Origin: Phymorhynchus buccinoides
Lineage: Eukaryota > Mollusca > Gastropoda > Neogastropoda > Raphitomidae
Reading direction: 5' to 3'
DNA: 64,000 bases
Assembly (NCBI GenBank): GCA_017654935.2
Contig: CM065710.1
Span: forward strand, 22,543,394 to 22,607,393
In this document: piece by piece, positions 1 to 13,439 of the stretch
How the letters are laid out: every line of letters begins with the position of its first letter
Numbering within the stretch: position 1 is the first letter of the stretch
The notes under the pieces: model-generated
What the model was told of the DNA's origin: nothing
Database searches by the model: none
The model's input: only the letters and a program-made list of their open reading frames with translations
Program-made: the position numbers and the translations under genes

Positions 1-1360
1 TCTCTCTCCCTTTTTTTGTCTTTCTCTCTCTTGGCAGACATCTCCCTTCTCCCCATGTTTTTTTTTAACAAAACGCTAGCGCGCGCGTGTGTGTGTGTGT
101 GTATGTTGGGCGTCAGTCTTGTCCCACAGACATCGAGAGGAGTCCATTTCCGAAACCAGGTAGATTGCCTGACGCCTATGGAGCCTGGCACCATGCCCGG
201 GCCATGACATTTCAGTTAGAGACAAGAAATGCTTCGTGTGGCTTTTACCTTTAACAGGGTCGTTAAAAAGGACGACAAAGGCGTTGTATGGATATTTAAA
301 AAAGATATACACGTATAAAAGTGTCTGAAATTCCGGAATGTGGATGACAAATCTCTAAGGGGGGGTGCATTTTTGGTGCCACAAATTGTGATGGTGGTGC
401 TTTGTTGTTTGCTTGTTTTGGTGTTTTTTTGTCATTTTAAAAGCCCTAAACTTTTACCCTAACAAACATAATCAAAATATATTCATGATGTTTTACTCAG
501 TAAAAATGTTCTCAGATAGACGGACTAGGAGAACAAAATAAACAACAAAAAAGGAGACAAGTGCAACGCCGTGCGGCTGCAAAGTCCCCTCGCAGCATCG
601 CCGAGGTACTCCGAAATCGGAATGTGTCGGCTGTACACATACATAAAAACGCATCAAAACAGCACGTAACTACATAAAAAGGCATCAAAACAGCACGTAA
701 CTGAATAGTTTTTTTTATATATAGCCTTGGGGTTCGGACCCGTGATTTGAGCGCGCGCGATCATGCGCACACGCGCGCACAGAAAAATTCATGACAACTG
801 TGTTATAGACCATTCATCAAGAAATGTTGTGAAAAAAACTGCATTAAAATACATGCAAAACTTCGCGAGATATTAGCGATTATGTGTTTCGGGGTTTGAA
901 CCCCGTAACTGGCGCGACCTTGACCTTAATGTAAAACTAAATACATCAGTGGATAGCTTGCATCTTGGCAAACTAGTATACCAAATTTGATGATGATAGA
1001 CTGAATAGTTTTTGAGAAAAACGGACGAATAGCCGGACAGACGGAGGCACGCCGGACGGACGGACACCGGACGGACGGACCAGACAAAAACAATAGCTCC
1101 CCGAACCTTCGGCTCGAGGACTAAAAATAAAACACACAAACCCTGTAGAGCCCAAATGGCAAAGATGCAGAGTATCACACACACACACACTCCCCCTCCA
1201 TTTCTCCATTCTTTCCGGGTTTGTTTTTCTAGTCCTGCCTTTCTTACTGCAGCTGAGCACTTCAACTTATCGTTTTCTATCTTTAACGTTAATTTCCATC
1301 ATTTAAACAGTTCTTCTTCTTCTCTTCTTCTGCGTTCCCAGGCCATATGGCCATAATGGG
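1..1360. other. No gene supported; dispersed-repeat debris
   Basis: Contains short GT tracts (88-103), GC-alternating stretches and a degenerate GGAC repeat at 1020-1085 followed by CCCCGAACCTTCGGCTCGAG, a combination often seen at the edges of invertebrate repeats. No reading frame with recognisable protein. Confidence 0.5.
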
Positions 1361-1369
1361 TAAGGTACG

Positions 1370-2288
1370 TATGTGTCCGGTTTTCAGTTTTCACTGGTCT
1401 TCCCGCTGCGTACAGCCAACACATTCCGATTTCGGAGGAGCTCAAAGGAGAAAAATTATTTGGAAGATTTTTTTGGAAAAAAGACGGGAGAATGGGGCCA
1501 ATAAGTCAGAAAGATAGTAGATGATAGAAAGCACAAAGGGAAAAGGCAGAGTCAAAGAGAGTGGCAGATTAGAGGAAGTTACAAACACAGAACTTCCAGA
1601 AGGTGGGGGAACTATTTTTACGAAAGACCCCCCGGTATCCCCACGAGGAAAAACAGTTCAAAATACGCATTCCTTAGTAGCAGAATACAAGAGCACGACT
1701 GAAAAGACGGACAGCACCAAGACATAGAGGGGGGGGGGGGGGTTAATCTGCATCTTAGCCCCATTTTTTATTTATTAATTATTGCGTTTTATACTCCCAG
1801 TTCTAACAGAAATGTACAACTTAGGCCGTGTACACATACACGCGGATGTTCCGCGCGGAAATCCATGCGCAATCCGTAAATAAGTAAAAGAAAGAAGGGG
1901 GGAAAACATACGCACGTGTCCGAATTTTCCCTAATCCGTATATTTGTTTCCTTTTTTTTACTTATTGATTATTTCCGCGCGGAAATTGCCTAAGAGCAAT
2001 CAATTTATTTTCCTGTTTTATTTCCATTGGAGATTATTACATACTGTTTTGATTTGTGTTTTCATTTTGATCTTTGCCTTGAAGTGGGATACATTTTATA
2101 TGGCTCTGTCATCCTGTTCTTGCTTGCTGTTGTTGTTGTTGTTTTGGTGAGTTAACATAGGCCTAGCGAGTAGTGACTAGTGTTTAATTAAGGGCAGCTC
2201 AAGCTTGGACCAAACGACCAAAGATGTGTACACTACAGTATACTTACTAATATGAACATAATATGAACATGTGTAGGCTTCAAGTAGG

Positions 2289-2322
<34 letters not shown>

Positions 2323-2470
2323 GATCTAACATTAAGTGACATCACTTCCGGCAAAGGGAAGCCACTCGTTTCCGATGATTCATTTGCCTGTATAAACGAG
2401 ATTCTGTTGACCTAGGGGACAGAACTTGATATTTACGCAGTAACCACATAAGAGCACTGCTGTATTGGTC
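1370..2470. other. Repeat block and AT-rich spacer
   Basis: 1370-1640 shares sequence with 32905-33055. 1845-1990 holds an imperfect inverted repeat built on the palindrome TTCCGCGCGGAA at both ends (1848, 1972). A CT tract lies at 2290-2318. No gene. Confidence 0.5.
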
Positions 2471-2606
2471 ATGTAATTTTGCAGTGGCGTAGGAATAGGG
2501 GGGCAGAGGGGGCGGCTCACGTCAGAGGAGGGGGGGGCAGACATGTCTTCCTGCCCCCCCAAAAAAAAATTCGAGCAAGCCAAAAAGAGAAAAGGAGAGA
2601 GAAAAA

Positions 2607-2668
<62 letters not shown>

Positions 2669-2903
2669 TTGCAGGCTTGTATTATAGGAACGTAGCTGTA
2701 TTCTTTCCAAATTGCTTTATTAGCCCTCTACTTAATTCCAGAATTCCAGAATGGTGGAGTTTTTTTATTTTTGTACCTTCTTTTTTGCTGTTGTTTTGCT
2801 TCTGCCCTTACAATATAATGAGAACCGCTGCAGAAAATCCCCTCAAATATTGTAGGTAGTATATCAGTGGCAGCTGCCCCCCTTCCCCTGGCATGCTCCC
2901 CCT

Positions 2904-3068
<165 letters not shown>

Positions 3069-3088
3069 GCTCCATTTTTTTTATATTA

Positions 3089-3455
3089 CGCTGGAATCCG
3101 TTTAATTGGCCATCGGATAATCGGCCAAAGCCGCTTAATCGGCCAATTTCCTCTGGAACGGAATTTTTTCTTCTTAAGCATGTGTTATTTTGTTAATTTT
3201 TACGGACAAAGATGAAATCTTCAATTTCGCTTTATTGGCCACTTTTTTTCTCTAATTTTTCCTCTTTACCCCTTTTTGAGAGGGAGAACAACAGAGGCAG
3301 ACAAACTGACAACACGCTTTTGACGTTTACATGGTTGAGTGTGAAGTTGGAAGGTGAGCTGTTGTCAATTGAAAGACCCTGCATGGCACTAAAATCACTC
3401 AAGAAAACAAAATCATTGTCTTTTACTCGTGCTTCTGTCAAGCTGTAGGATTAAT

Positions 3456-3493
<38 letters not shown>

Positions 3494-3664
3494 CACAAAA
3501 AGGGACAGAATTTGAATTTGAACTGCAACATTTAATTTTTGTCATTGCTTTTGACTTGCATAATTGCGTCATACAGTATCTCGATGTTCGTTTTATCAGC
3601 CGATTCGCTTTATCGGCCATATTTTTCCTGGTCCCAAAAGTGGCCGATTAAGCGGATTCCACTG
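3089..3664. mobile_element. Tigger/pogo-type MITE
   Basis: Left end CGCTGGAATCCGTTTAATTGG, right end (inverted) CAGTGGAATCCGCTTAATCGG, each flanked by TA. 'GGAATCCGCTTAATCGGCC' subterminal repeats occur several times near both ends. The 576-bp interior has a (CA)n tract and no transposase. It is nested inside the 2482-4276 element. Confidence 0.65.
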
Positions 3665-4661
3665 TAATATGAATTTCTTTAAAATCCTAATGCTCAAATT
3701 ATGGCCGTTCTTAAATGTACAAATATGAGACCTATCAAATCGTGCCATTATTGTTTTCTTCTTAACATTATGCCCAGTCCTCCCAAGTAGTAATTGCCCC
3801 CTTAGCTCTCTCAGAAAAAAATAAATAAAAAAGGAAGGAAAGAAAAGAAAAAGAGGTAGAAATTTCATGTAGTCCCATGTTATAGCTTTAGCTTATTCTC
3901 CCACAAGAAGCCTTGATTGCATCCTTTACATTGAAATTATCGTCAGTTTCGGGGGGGTAAGCACCCCAGACCCCCCACCCTCACCCCAGCTGAGCACTTG
4001 GAACTACCCCACCTCCTGCCATGACTGACTGATCCACCCCTGTATGTTTATGTTCTTCTGTTGTCTCCTTTGAATGTGCAGAATATTTTCTTTCATTCAT
4101 ACATTTCTATTGTTGCTCGTGGTTAAATATACCAATTACAATGTGCTTTTGAAGCATTTACTAAGACGCGTAACTTAACAAATCCATCTGCCTTGCCTGT
4201 GCCCCCCCCCCCCTCTTTTGCTGGTAATTCTGCCCCCCCCCCCCCCCCCTGGCTTCAACATGTTCCTACGCCACTGTTTTGTGGGCGGCCATTTCTCTCA
4301 AACTAGGATGCGTTTGCTATCTTGGAAATTAGTTGATCTTTGCATTTTCCGACACCAGTTATCCTTTTAAAAAAACCCACAACCGAACCCTCTTGGCAGA
4401 GATGGTAGGAATGTTACCTGAGCAAACACATTGTTCTGTACTGTTATAACAACAATGATATGCAGGTGGCTTTAGGTCCCTATCACGCGCTGTGTATCTG
4501 GGGGAATAAACATGAACGAACAGTATCATTTAACATCCGCTCAGCCACAAAGAGCACATTATGAGACGAACCATCAACCAACCACCATTACTTTCATTCA
4601 ATGCTCGGAGCTGACTGATCCTGGAATAATAAAAAAATATCCCTATGTACTTATTTAGCGC

Positions 4662-5124
<463 letters not shown>

Positions 5125-5229
5125 GTTCCTTCGTATCTTCATTACCTGCTCCAAGACAAGGCAGAGCGCACCGTGGTCAGCAGCAGAGGAGGACAAACAG
5201 TTCCAGCATTCCGTCACATCTGTCTCTCC

Positions 5230-5440
5230 ATTCCTCCTTCCCTCCTTCTAGTGTTCTCTGTTCACTGTTTGTTCTTCAATGTTGTGCAATGAAAATATGA
5301 TGCTTCCCCCATGTCATTAGAACTTACATGGACCAAGTGTCAAGCGTCCTCCCTCTCTCATACTGTGTCCCCTTTCCTTTTCTTTCTTCTTCTTTCTGTT
5401 TTAAATCCTTTGCTAATAAAGATTCATAACCACGTTAGAA
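5230..5440 (+). repeat. Dispersed repeat resembling a LINE 3' end
   Basis: The block around TGATGCTTCCCCCATGTCAT (5300) recurs at about 56345 as TGATGCTTTCCCCGTGTCAT with similar flanks, and ends in an AATAAAG-containing A/T-rich tail. The two copies are in the same orientation, each next to a (CT)n tract. No coding part remains. Confidence 0.45.
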
Positions 5441-5509
5441 CGTTTATCACATGCAAATGCGCATAAAAAACACAAATTCAAAACATATAACACTGGGGGG
5501 CATTCACAC

Positions 5510-7775
5510 AATGTTACACCTTGTACAATGTTACACCTTGTTCAGTTGTTGGTGAGTCTTTATCCTATTCCTATACAATGTTACACCTTGTTCAGTTGTT
5601 GGTGAGTCTTTATCCCATTCCTATGCAATGTTACACCTTGTTCAGTTGTTGGTGAGTCTTTATCCTATTCGTATGCAATGTTACACCTTGTTCAGTTGTT
5701 GGTGAGTCTTTATCCTATTCCTATGCAATGTTACACCTTGTTCTATGCAATGTTACACCTTGTTCAGTTGTTGTTACACCAGTGAGTCTTTATCCTATTC
5801 CTATGCAATGTTACACCTTGTTCAGTTGTTGGTGAGTCTTTATCCTATTCCTATGCAATGTTACACCTTGTTCAGTTGTTGGTGAGTCTTTATCCTACTC
5901 CTATGCAATGTTACACCTTGTTCAGTTGTTGGTGAGTCTTTATCCTATTCCTATGCAATGTTACACCTTGTTCAGTTGTTGGTGAGTCTTTATCCTATCC
6001 TATTCCTATGCAATGTTACACCTTGTTCAGTTGTTGGTGAGTCTTTATCCTACTCTATGCAATGTTACACCTTGTTCAGTTGTTAGTGAATCTTTATCCT
6101 ATTCCTATGCAATGTTACACCTTGTTCAGTTGTTGGTGAGTCTTTATCCTATTCCTATGCAATGTTACACCTTGTTCAGTTGTTGGTGAGTCTTTATCCT
6201 ACTCCTATGCAATGTTACACCTTGTTCAGTTGTTGGTGAGTCTTTATCCTATTCCTATGCAATGTTACACCTTGTTCAGTTGTTGGTGAGTCTACTCCTA
6301 TGCAATGTTACACCTTGTTCAGTTGTTGGTAGTCTTTATCCTATTCCTATGCAATGTTACACCTTGTTCAGTTGTTGGTGAGTCTTTATCCTACTCCTAT
6401 GCAATGTTACACCTTGTTCAGTTGTTGGTGAGTCTTTATCCTATTCCTATGCAATGTTACACCTTGTTCAGTTGTTGGTGAGTCTTTATCCTATTCCTAT
6501 GCAATGTTACACCTTGTTCAGTTGTTGGTGAGTCTTTATCCTACTCCTATGCAATGTTACACCTTGTTCAGTTGTTGGTGAGTCTTTATCCTATTCCTAT
6601 GCAATGTTACACCTTGTTCAGTTGTTGGTGAGTCTTTATCCTACTCCTATGCAATGTTACACCTTGTTCAGTTGTTGGTGAGTCTTTATCCTATTCCTAT
6701 GCAATGTTACACCTTGTTCAGTTGTTGGTGAGTCTGTTATCCTACTCCTATATGTTACACCTTGTTCAGTTGTTGGTGAGTCTTTATCCTACTCCTATGC
6801 AATGTTACACCTTGTTCAGTTGTTGGTGAGTCTTTATCCTACTCCTATGCAATGTTACACCTTGTTCAGTTGTTGGTGAGTCCTATGCAATGTTACACCT
6901 TGTTCAGTTGTTGGTGAGTCTTTATCCTACTCCTATGCAATGTTACACCTTGTTCAGTTGTTGGTGAGTCTTTATCCTACTCCTATGCAATGTTACACCT
7001 TGTTCAGTTGTTGGTGAGTCTTTATCCTATTCCTATGCAATGTTACACCTTGTTCAGTTGTTGGTGAGTCTTTATCCTACTCCTATGCAATGTTACACCT
7101 TGTTCAGTTGTTGGTGAGTCTTTATCCTATTCCTATGCAATGTTACACCTTGTTCAGTTGTTGGTGAGTCTATTATCCTTGTTCATTCCTATGCAATGTT
7201 ACACCTTGTTCAGTTGTTGGTGAGTCTTTATCCTATTCCTATGCAATGTTACACCTTGTTCAGTTGTTGGTGTTACACACCTTGTTCAGTTGTTGGTGAG
7301 TCTTTATCCTACTCCTATGCAATGTTACACCTTGTTCAGTTGTTGGTGAGTCTTTATCCTACTCCTATGCAATGTTACACCTTGTTCAGTTGTTGGTGAG
7401 TATGCAATGTTACACCTTGTTCAGTTGTTGGTGAGTCTTTATCCTACTCCTATGCAATGTTACACCTTGTTCAGTTGTTGGTGAGTCTTTATCCTACTCC
7501 TATGCAATGTTACACCTTGTTCAGTTGTTGGTGAGTCTTTATCCTACTCCTATATGTTACAATGTTACATCTTGTTCAGTTGTTGGTGAGTCTGTATCCT
7601 ACTCCTATGCAATGTTACACCTTGTTCAGTTGTTGGTGAGTCTTTATCCTACTCCTATGCAATGTTACACCTTGTTCAGTTGTTGGTGAGTCTTTATCCT
7701 ACTCCTATGCAATGTTACACCTTGTTCAGTTGTTGGTGAGTCTGTATCCTACTCCTATGCAATGCTACACCTTGT
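5510..7775 (+). repeat. 50-bp satellite, about 45 copies
   Basis: The unit reads CAATGTTACACCTTGTTCAG, then TTGTTGGTGAGTCTTTATCC, then TATTCCTATG. Copies are nearly identical; the main variant is TATTCC versus TACTCC. Occasional partial units occur (5735-5790, 6285-6300, 6745, 7175-7290, 7400). Each unit carries an acceptor-like CCTTGTTCAG followed six bases later by the donor-like GTGAGT. No coding frame spans it. Confidence 0.97.
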
Positions 7776-8159
7776 GCTTCATTACCCCTTTGGCTGTTTC
7801 ACTCCTTTAGTTTTTACACAGTTGTACACCATGAACCATCATCGGACAAAACCAATATCTCTGTGCAAAGAAAATGTTTACACGCAATGGTACATCTTAT
7901 CACAAATTCAAAAAGACAGCTTATAACCTTATAGGCCTACACACAATTTACATGTTCGTTTACACAATGTTTCCATGCACAAGTTTATATCCTTAACTAT
8001 AATAACAGACAATGTTTAACCACTCAAAGTCACACTCAAGCATCTTCCTTCCACAGCGAGCTAGTCTATTTAGAAGAGTTGCATTTCCTGAGCGGAAACA
8101 TGAGATTGGATCGACGTCCTTTATGTTCAGACTAGCGGTTACGCTCGGTTCGCATTCTT
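7776..8159. other. Unique sequence between two satellites
   Basis: 384 bp of AT-leaning sequence. No ORF, RNA or repeat recognised. Confidence 0.6.
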
Positions 8160-9117
8160 GTTGACCATGCAGATCACCACTACATGGTGAGGGTCTACAG
8201 TTAATATTGTGCTGTCTACAGCCACCATGCAGACCAACACTACATGGTGAGGGTCTACAGTTAATAATGGGCAGTCTACATCCACCATGCAGACCAACAC
8301 TACATGGTGAGGGTCTACAGTTAATAATGGGCAGTCTACATCCACCATGCAGATCATCACTACATGGTGAGGGTCTACAGTTAATATTGTGCTATCTACA
8401 TCCACCATGCAGACCAACACTACATGGTGAGGGTTTACAGTTAATATTGTGCTGTCTACATCCACCATGTAGATCAACACTACATGGTGAGGGTCTACAG
8501 TTAATATTGTGCTGTCTACATCCACCATGTAGATCAACACTACATGGTGAGGGTCTACAGTTAATATTGTGCTGTCTACAGCCACCATGTAGATCAACAC
8601 TACATGGTGAGGGTCTACAGTTAATGTTGTGCTGTCTACATCCACCATGTAGATCAACACTACATGGTGAGGGTCTACAGTTAATATTGTGCTGTCTACA
8701 TCCACCATGTAGATCAACACTACATGGTGAGGGTCTACAGTTAATATTGTGCTGTCTACAGCCACCATGCAGACCAACACTACATGGTGAGGGTCTACAG
8801 TTAATAATTAGCAGTCTACATCCACCATGCAGATCAACACTACATGGTGAGGGTCTACAGTTAATAACTGGCAGTCTACATCCACCATGTAGATCAACAC
8901 TACATGGTGAGGGTCTACAGTTAATAATTAGCAGTCTACATCCGCCATGCAGACCAACACTACATGGTGAGGGTCTACAGTTACAGTCTACATCCACCAT
9001 GCAGATCAACACTACATGGTGAGGGTCTACAATTAATAATGGGCAGTCTACATCCACCATGCAGACCAACACTACATGGTGAGGGTCTACAGTTAATATT
9101 GTGCTGTCTACAGCCAC
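8160..9117 (+). repeat. 60-bp satellite with a hairpin in each unit, about 16 copies
   Basis: Unit: TCCACCATGYAGAYCAACAC, TACATGGTGAGGGTCTACAG, TTAATANTGNGCNGTCTACA. CACCATGTAG and CTACATGGTG form a perfect 10-bp inverted repeat around a 7-nt loop; units with CACCATGCAG have one changed pair. One unit is shortened near 8990. Because 60 is a multiple of three, several frames are open on both strands, but none is a credible gene. Confidence 0.97.
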
Positions 9118-9394
9118 CAGCCGCTCATCTCTCGCTTTCATTTTATAATTGAAATTAACCATTTTAGAAGAGTCCCGTTGCATTGTTTGAGTGATGCTGT
9201 TCAAGAACATATACTGATACAGAATTTTGTAGAGGTTAGAAGCCAATGGTTCTCAATCACACTTTACTATTGGCCCTTTCAAAATGTCAACACTTTCAGC
9301 ATGTTCCAACTGCATTCCTTGGATAATGCTGATCAAGAGTTGTTGAGTTTTTTAATGGTTATAAGGGTCTATAGCCAATGGTTTTCGAAGTACT

Positions 9395-9400
<6 letters not shown>
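9118..9400. other. Non-coding spacer
   Basis: Contains two loosely similar blocks (around GATGCTGTTCAAGA and AATGCTGATCAAGA, each followed by AGCCAATGGTT). No gene is seen. Confidence 0.5.
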
Positions 9401-9818
<418 letters not shown>

Positions 9819-9947
9819 TATTATAGTAACATAGATCTTATTTTTAAAACCTTATTCCCACCATACAGAGCAAGTCTGTCATGATAAAGACCCTTAGCTG
9901 TTCGTCAAATTTAGTCAAGTGATATAATTAGGGTTGTGTGAAGGTGA

Positions 9948-10077
9948 AATCCGATCTGGAACAGACACATAATTATGGGACATTAGTAGATATAAAGATG
10001 GTGGGAACGATCCTGGAGGCAATGCCCGGAGGCAGTGCAACACCAGGAAAGTCCCGAATTTTTAACAATACAGATGT
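9948..10077 (+). repeat. Dispersed SINE-like repeat, copy 1
   Basis: Shares the blocks GGAACAGACACAT, TGGTGGGAACGATCCTGGAG, GCAATGCCCGGAGGCAGTGC and AAAGTCCCGAATTTTTAACA with copies at 12650, 12850 and 55235. About 130 bp, A/T-rich end. No RNA polymerase III boxes were identified with confidence. Confidence 0.7.
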
Positions 10078-10181
10078 GTAATTAAAATAGGGTTGTGAGT
10101 GTTCTTCCTACTATACCCTCGACTTCTTTCAAATGGTTTTATCATTGGGTGACATTAGCCACTAGCAGGGCCTAATAGTAA

Positions 10182-10357
10182 ATGATTCAAGATTCAAGAT
10201 TCAAGATTCTTTAATCAACCAATGCATCGTAATACAAAGGAAATCATTTTGGTTTTGCACAAGACATAATCCAACAACAACGAAAGCATGCACATTGAAT
10301 GGACGACCAGTATAAGAGGGGGAAGAAAGAAGAAAAAAAGATTACATTATCGTGTAT

Positions 10358-10446
<89 letters not shown>

Positions 10447-11124
10447 ATTCTTTCTTTCTCTCAGACGCACACCTACACATACACCAACACACACACATAC
10501 ACGTGCATACACATTTATACCAACACGTGTCCCACCTCCTCACACACACTCACACACAAGACCGCGAGCATACAGGCACACCGATTAACACAAGTCTGAG
10601 CAAAATAGGATACAAAAATACCCCTGGGGAGGTGAGCCTACTGAGTATTGATGGCTCTGACAGCAGAGGGGTAAAAGCTGTTCTTCAGGCGGTTAGATTT
10701 GCACTTAAAAGAGCATAACCTTTTACCAGAAGGGAGTTGTTGAAACAGATGGTTGGCTGGGTGTGTGCAATCAGATATGATGGACTTAGCTTTGCGTCTT
10801 ATGCGCACACTATAGATGTTATATAGGGATGGCAGTTTGTGACCTATGAATTTTTGGGGATGTCTTGACGACTTGATGGAGTTTCCTTTTATCTTTAGCT
10901 GAAGCTGATCCATACCAGACAGATATTGAAAAACTGAGTATGCTTACAATGACAGATCGATAGAATTGTGTCAAGACTGCTGTACTTATCCTAAATTTCT
11001 TGAGCTGTCTTAGAAAATATAGTCTCTGCTGTGTTTTTTTGCAGGATGATGTGATGTTGACTTCCCAGCTTAATGTATTTGAAATGTGCACACCTAGGAA
11101 TTTAAATGGTGAGCGTCTACACAA
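10182..11124 (-). pseudogene. 3' end of a non-LTR retrotransposon (RT C-terminus)
   Basis: Read on the minus strand, one frame contains FKFLGVHISNTLSW, QQRLYFLRQLKKF and FYRSVIVSILSFSISVWYG; after a frame change a second contains THPANHLFQQLPSGKR and NRLKNSFYPSAVRAIN. This series is the conserved C-terminal part of LINE ORF2 in CR1/L2/Rex-type families. The element ends in the short tandem tail GATTCAA repeated at 10182-10210, typical of those families. It is 5'-truncated and broken by a frameshift near 10820-10910. A (CT)n tract at 10362-10444 sits in the 3' UTR. Confidence 0.8.
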
Positions 11125-11483
11125 TAAATAAAATGAGAGCTACACAATAAATCAGGGTTTCTGAAAACGTAGAGATTGTGCGTATTTACGCACTAGACCT
11201 CTCAAATCACGCCCTAGAATCTCAAATCATGCGTGAGATTTACCCTTTAAATTCTCAAGTAGGTGTTGAGCTGACGCCATAAAATGATGCACGGTCGTTA
11301 CCTTTTAACGGTGTCATCTCGATTGTCCGACGATTAAAGTTCCGACGTGGCATTGGTCCGACGATTAAAGTTCCGACGTGGCATTGGTCCGATCAGAGAC
11401 TAGTGGTCTAGGGTCCGATGTGGCAACAGTAAAACACATTTTCAAAGAATTTGCTCGACGTGGCGTTGGTCCGACATGTTGTA

Positions 11484-11520
<37 letters not shown>

Positions 11521-11710
11521 TGTCAGTCTGTCTGACTGTCTATCTATCTATCCATCCATTCATCCATCCATCTAATCTATCTATCTATCTATCCATCTAT
11601 CCATCTATCCATCTATCTATCCATCCATCAATCCATCCATCAATCCATCCACCCATCCAACCACCCAAACCTATTTATCTATCTGTCCATATATCTATCT
11701 ATCCATAAAC
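11484..11710. repeat. (CT)n then (ATCT/ATCC)n microsatellite
   Basis: A short CT run is followed by ATCT, ATCC and mixed CATC tetranucleotides. Just upstream (11335-11395) the block CGACGATTAAAGTTCCGACG is duplicated in tandem. Confidence 0.9.
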
Positions 11711-11739
11711 TGGCCAAACTTGGGAAGAAATTAATTTAA

Positions 11740-11880
11740 AACTAGCATACCCGTGCTCCGCACGTGTTGTCACGGCGGCTGTTCCATTTGCCTCCCACTG
11801 GAAAAGTAAATTTCATGTAAACGCCACCCTCTAGAAACATGCCTTGGGGTCGTGGCGGCGCCATAGCCGATGAGGTTTAA
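11740..11880. repeat. Dispersed repeat block
   Basis: The segment with CACGGCGGCTGTTCCATTTG and AAATTTCATGTAAACGCC recurs at 13840-13895 with few changes. Function unknown. Confidence 0.5.
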
Positions 11881-12145
11881 CCGAGGCGTGGTCACCGCTA
11901 CACCTGTCTGTATTAATATTAACAAATCGGGACTTTATTGGTTTCGTACTGCCTCCGGGCATTGCCTCCAGTATTGTTCCCACCATATTTGTATTTACAA
12001 ATGTCCCATATGTGTTCGATTCAGACCAAGAGGACGTAAAACTCCATTTTCGTCGTCATGCCTTGGGGTAATCAGGGCTTTTTTTCTCAATGAAACGGCT
12101 AAACAGTGGCAAGTGAAAGGTCGAAGAAACGAAGAGCAGAAAGAA

Positions 12146-12566
12146 AAAGGCTTTTTCAAGATGTGCCACCCCCCTACCTATCTCAGTGAATTGTATTTTT
12201 CCGTTATTGCCTTTCTTACCATACATAAAGCTGTATTTTAGGAACATTTTTAGCTAATAACCTTTTTGGAATACTAACCCTAACCCTAACCCTAGCCCTA
12301 ACCCTAACCCTACCCCCCACTCTATAAGACGGAAAAACGCAACGAACCACAACTGTGACAAATCGCGGTGTATTGCAGTACATAGTGGGGGGTAGGGTTA
12401 GGTTTAGGGCTAGGGTTAGGGTTAGGGTTAGTATTCCAAAAAGGTTATTAGCTGAATATGTTCCTAAAATACAGCTTTATGTATGGTAAGAAAGGCAAAA
12501 ACAGAAAAATATAATTAACCGAGAAATGCAGGGGGGGTGGCACATCTTTACCTTTGCCGGCTTTTT
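12146..12566. mobile_element. Foldback element with telomere-like arms
   Basis: Arms 12146-12321 and 12384-12566 are inverted copies around a 62-bp spacer. Each arm includes a run of CCCTAA/TTAGGG units (12274-12314 and 12391-12431) and the block CTTTCTTACCATACATAAAG. Outer arm parts are more diverged than inner ones. No transposase and no clear target duplication. Confidence 0.75.
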
Positions 12567-12639
12567 ATAGTGAAATAAATCAAAAAAATTCTTCGATGCA
12601 AACTACGATTGGATAAAGTCATAGTTCAAATGAAAATCT

Positions 12640-12985
12640 GCTTAACGTCCTCCGGTCTGGAATAGACACACATGGGACATTAGTAGATATAAATATGGTG
12701 GGAACGATCCTGGAGGCAATGCCCGGAGGCAGTGCAACACCAAGAAAGTCCTGAATTTTTAACAATACAGATGTATATGTGTTCTAGCATTAGTTAAAGA
12801 CCTAAAGTCACAGTAAAAAAATTAACGAATGAATGAATGAAAAATGGTGTTTTACGTCCTCTCGATCTGGAACAGACACATATGGGACATTTGTAAATAC
12901 AAAGATGGTGGGAACGATACTGGAGGCAATGCCCGGAGGCAGTGCAACATCAGTAAAGTCCCGAATTTTTAACAATACAGATAAG
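12640..12985 (+). repeat. Dispersed SINE-like repeat, copies 2 and 3
   Basis: Two direct copies (about 12650-12775 and 12846-12985) of the repeat seen at 9948, separated by 70 bp. Both keep CCTCCGGTCTGGAA-type starts and the AATTTTTAACAATACAGAT end. Confidence 0.7.
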
Positions 12986-13439
12986 TGTAGCAGTAACCAC
13001 GCCTCAGTTAAACCTCATCAGCTATGGTACCGCCACGAGCAAAAGTGTAATGTATTAAAAAATTAACTGTAAGCTTGACTCATAAGCATCTTTTAACTGA
13101 AATTCCAGGACCACAATTTAAAAAGAAATCACAAAAGGTCAGTCTTTAAATATATATTATAGGTAAAAAAATATATATTATATAATGAGTGCTTTTTTAA
13201 ACCCCGAAGAAGTCAAATGACGAAATATTGGAACGTTTGTATCCTGTTTGTTTGTGTGTTTTTAGCCTGAATGTTTTATATATAATGTATATTATATTAA
13301 AAAAATATGTGCTAGTTTAGTTACGGAAAACCCAACCAGACTACTACTGTCCTCTGTTGGGTGAAAGTACTATTTAAAAAGCTCAAAATCTAATTTGCTA
13401 AGGGAGACTACTTCTTGCGTGTATGTGTGCTGTTTGTGT

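Noticed and set aside
885..905. tRNA gene suggested by GGGGTTTGAACCCCG
   Set aside because: B-box-like string only; no cloverleaf can be drawn around it and the flanks are repeat debris.
5510..9117. CRISPR-like arrays
   Set aside because: Units are contiguous satellites without unique spacers, in a eukaryotic context with no cas genes.
8139..9246. Long plus and minus frames over the 60-bp satellite
   Set aside because: Unit length divisible by three with no stop codon produces them; no start, end or composition suggests a protein.
12274..12431. A chromosome end or telomere
   Set aside because: Only short CCCTAA/TTAGGG runs with ordinary sequence on both sides, arranged as foldback arms.
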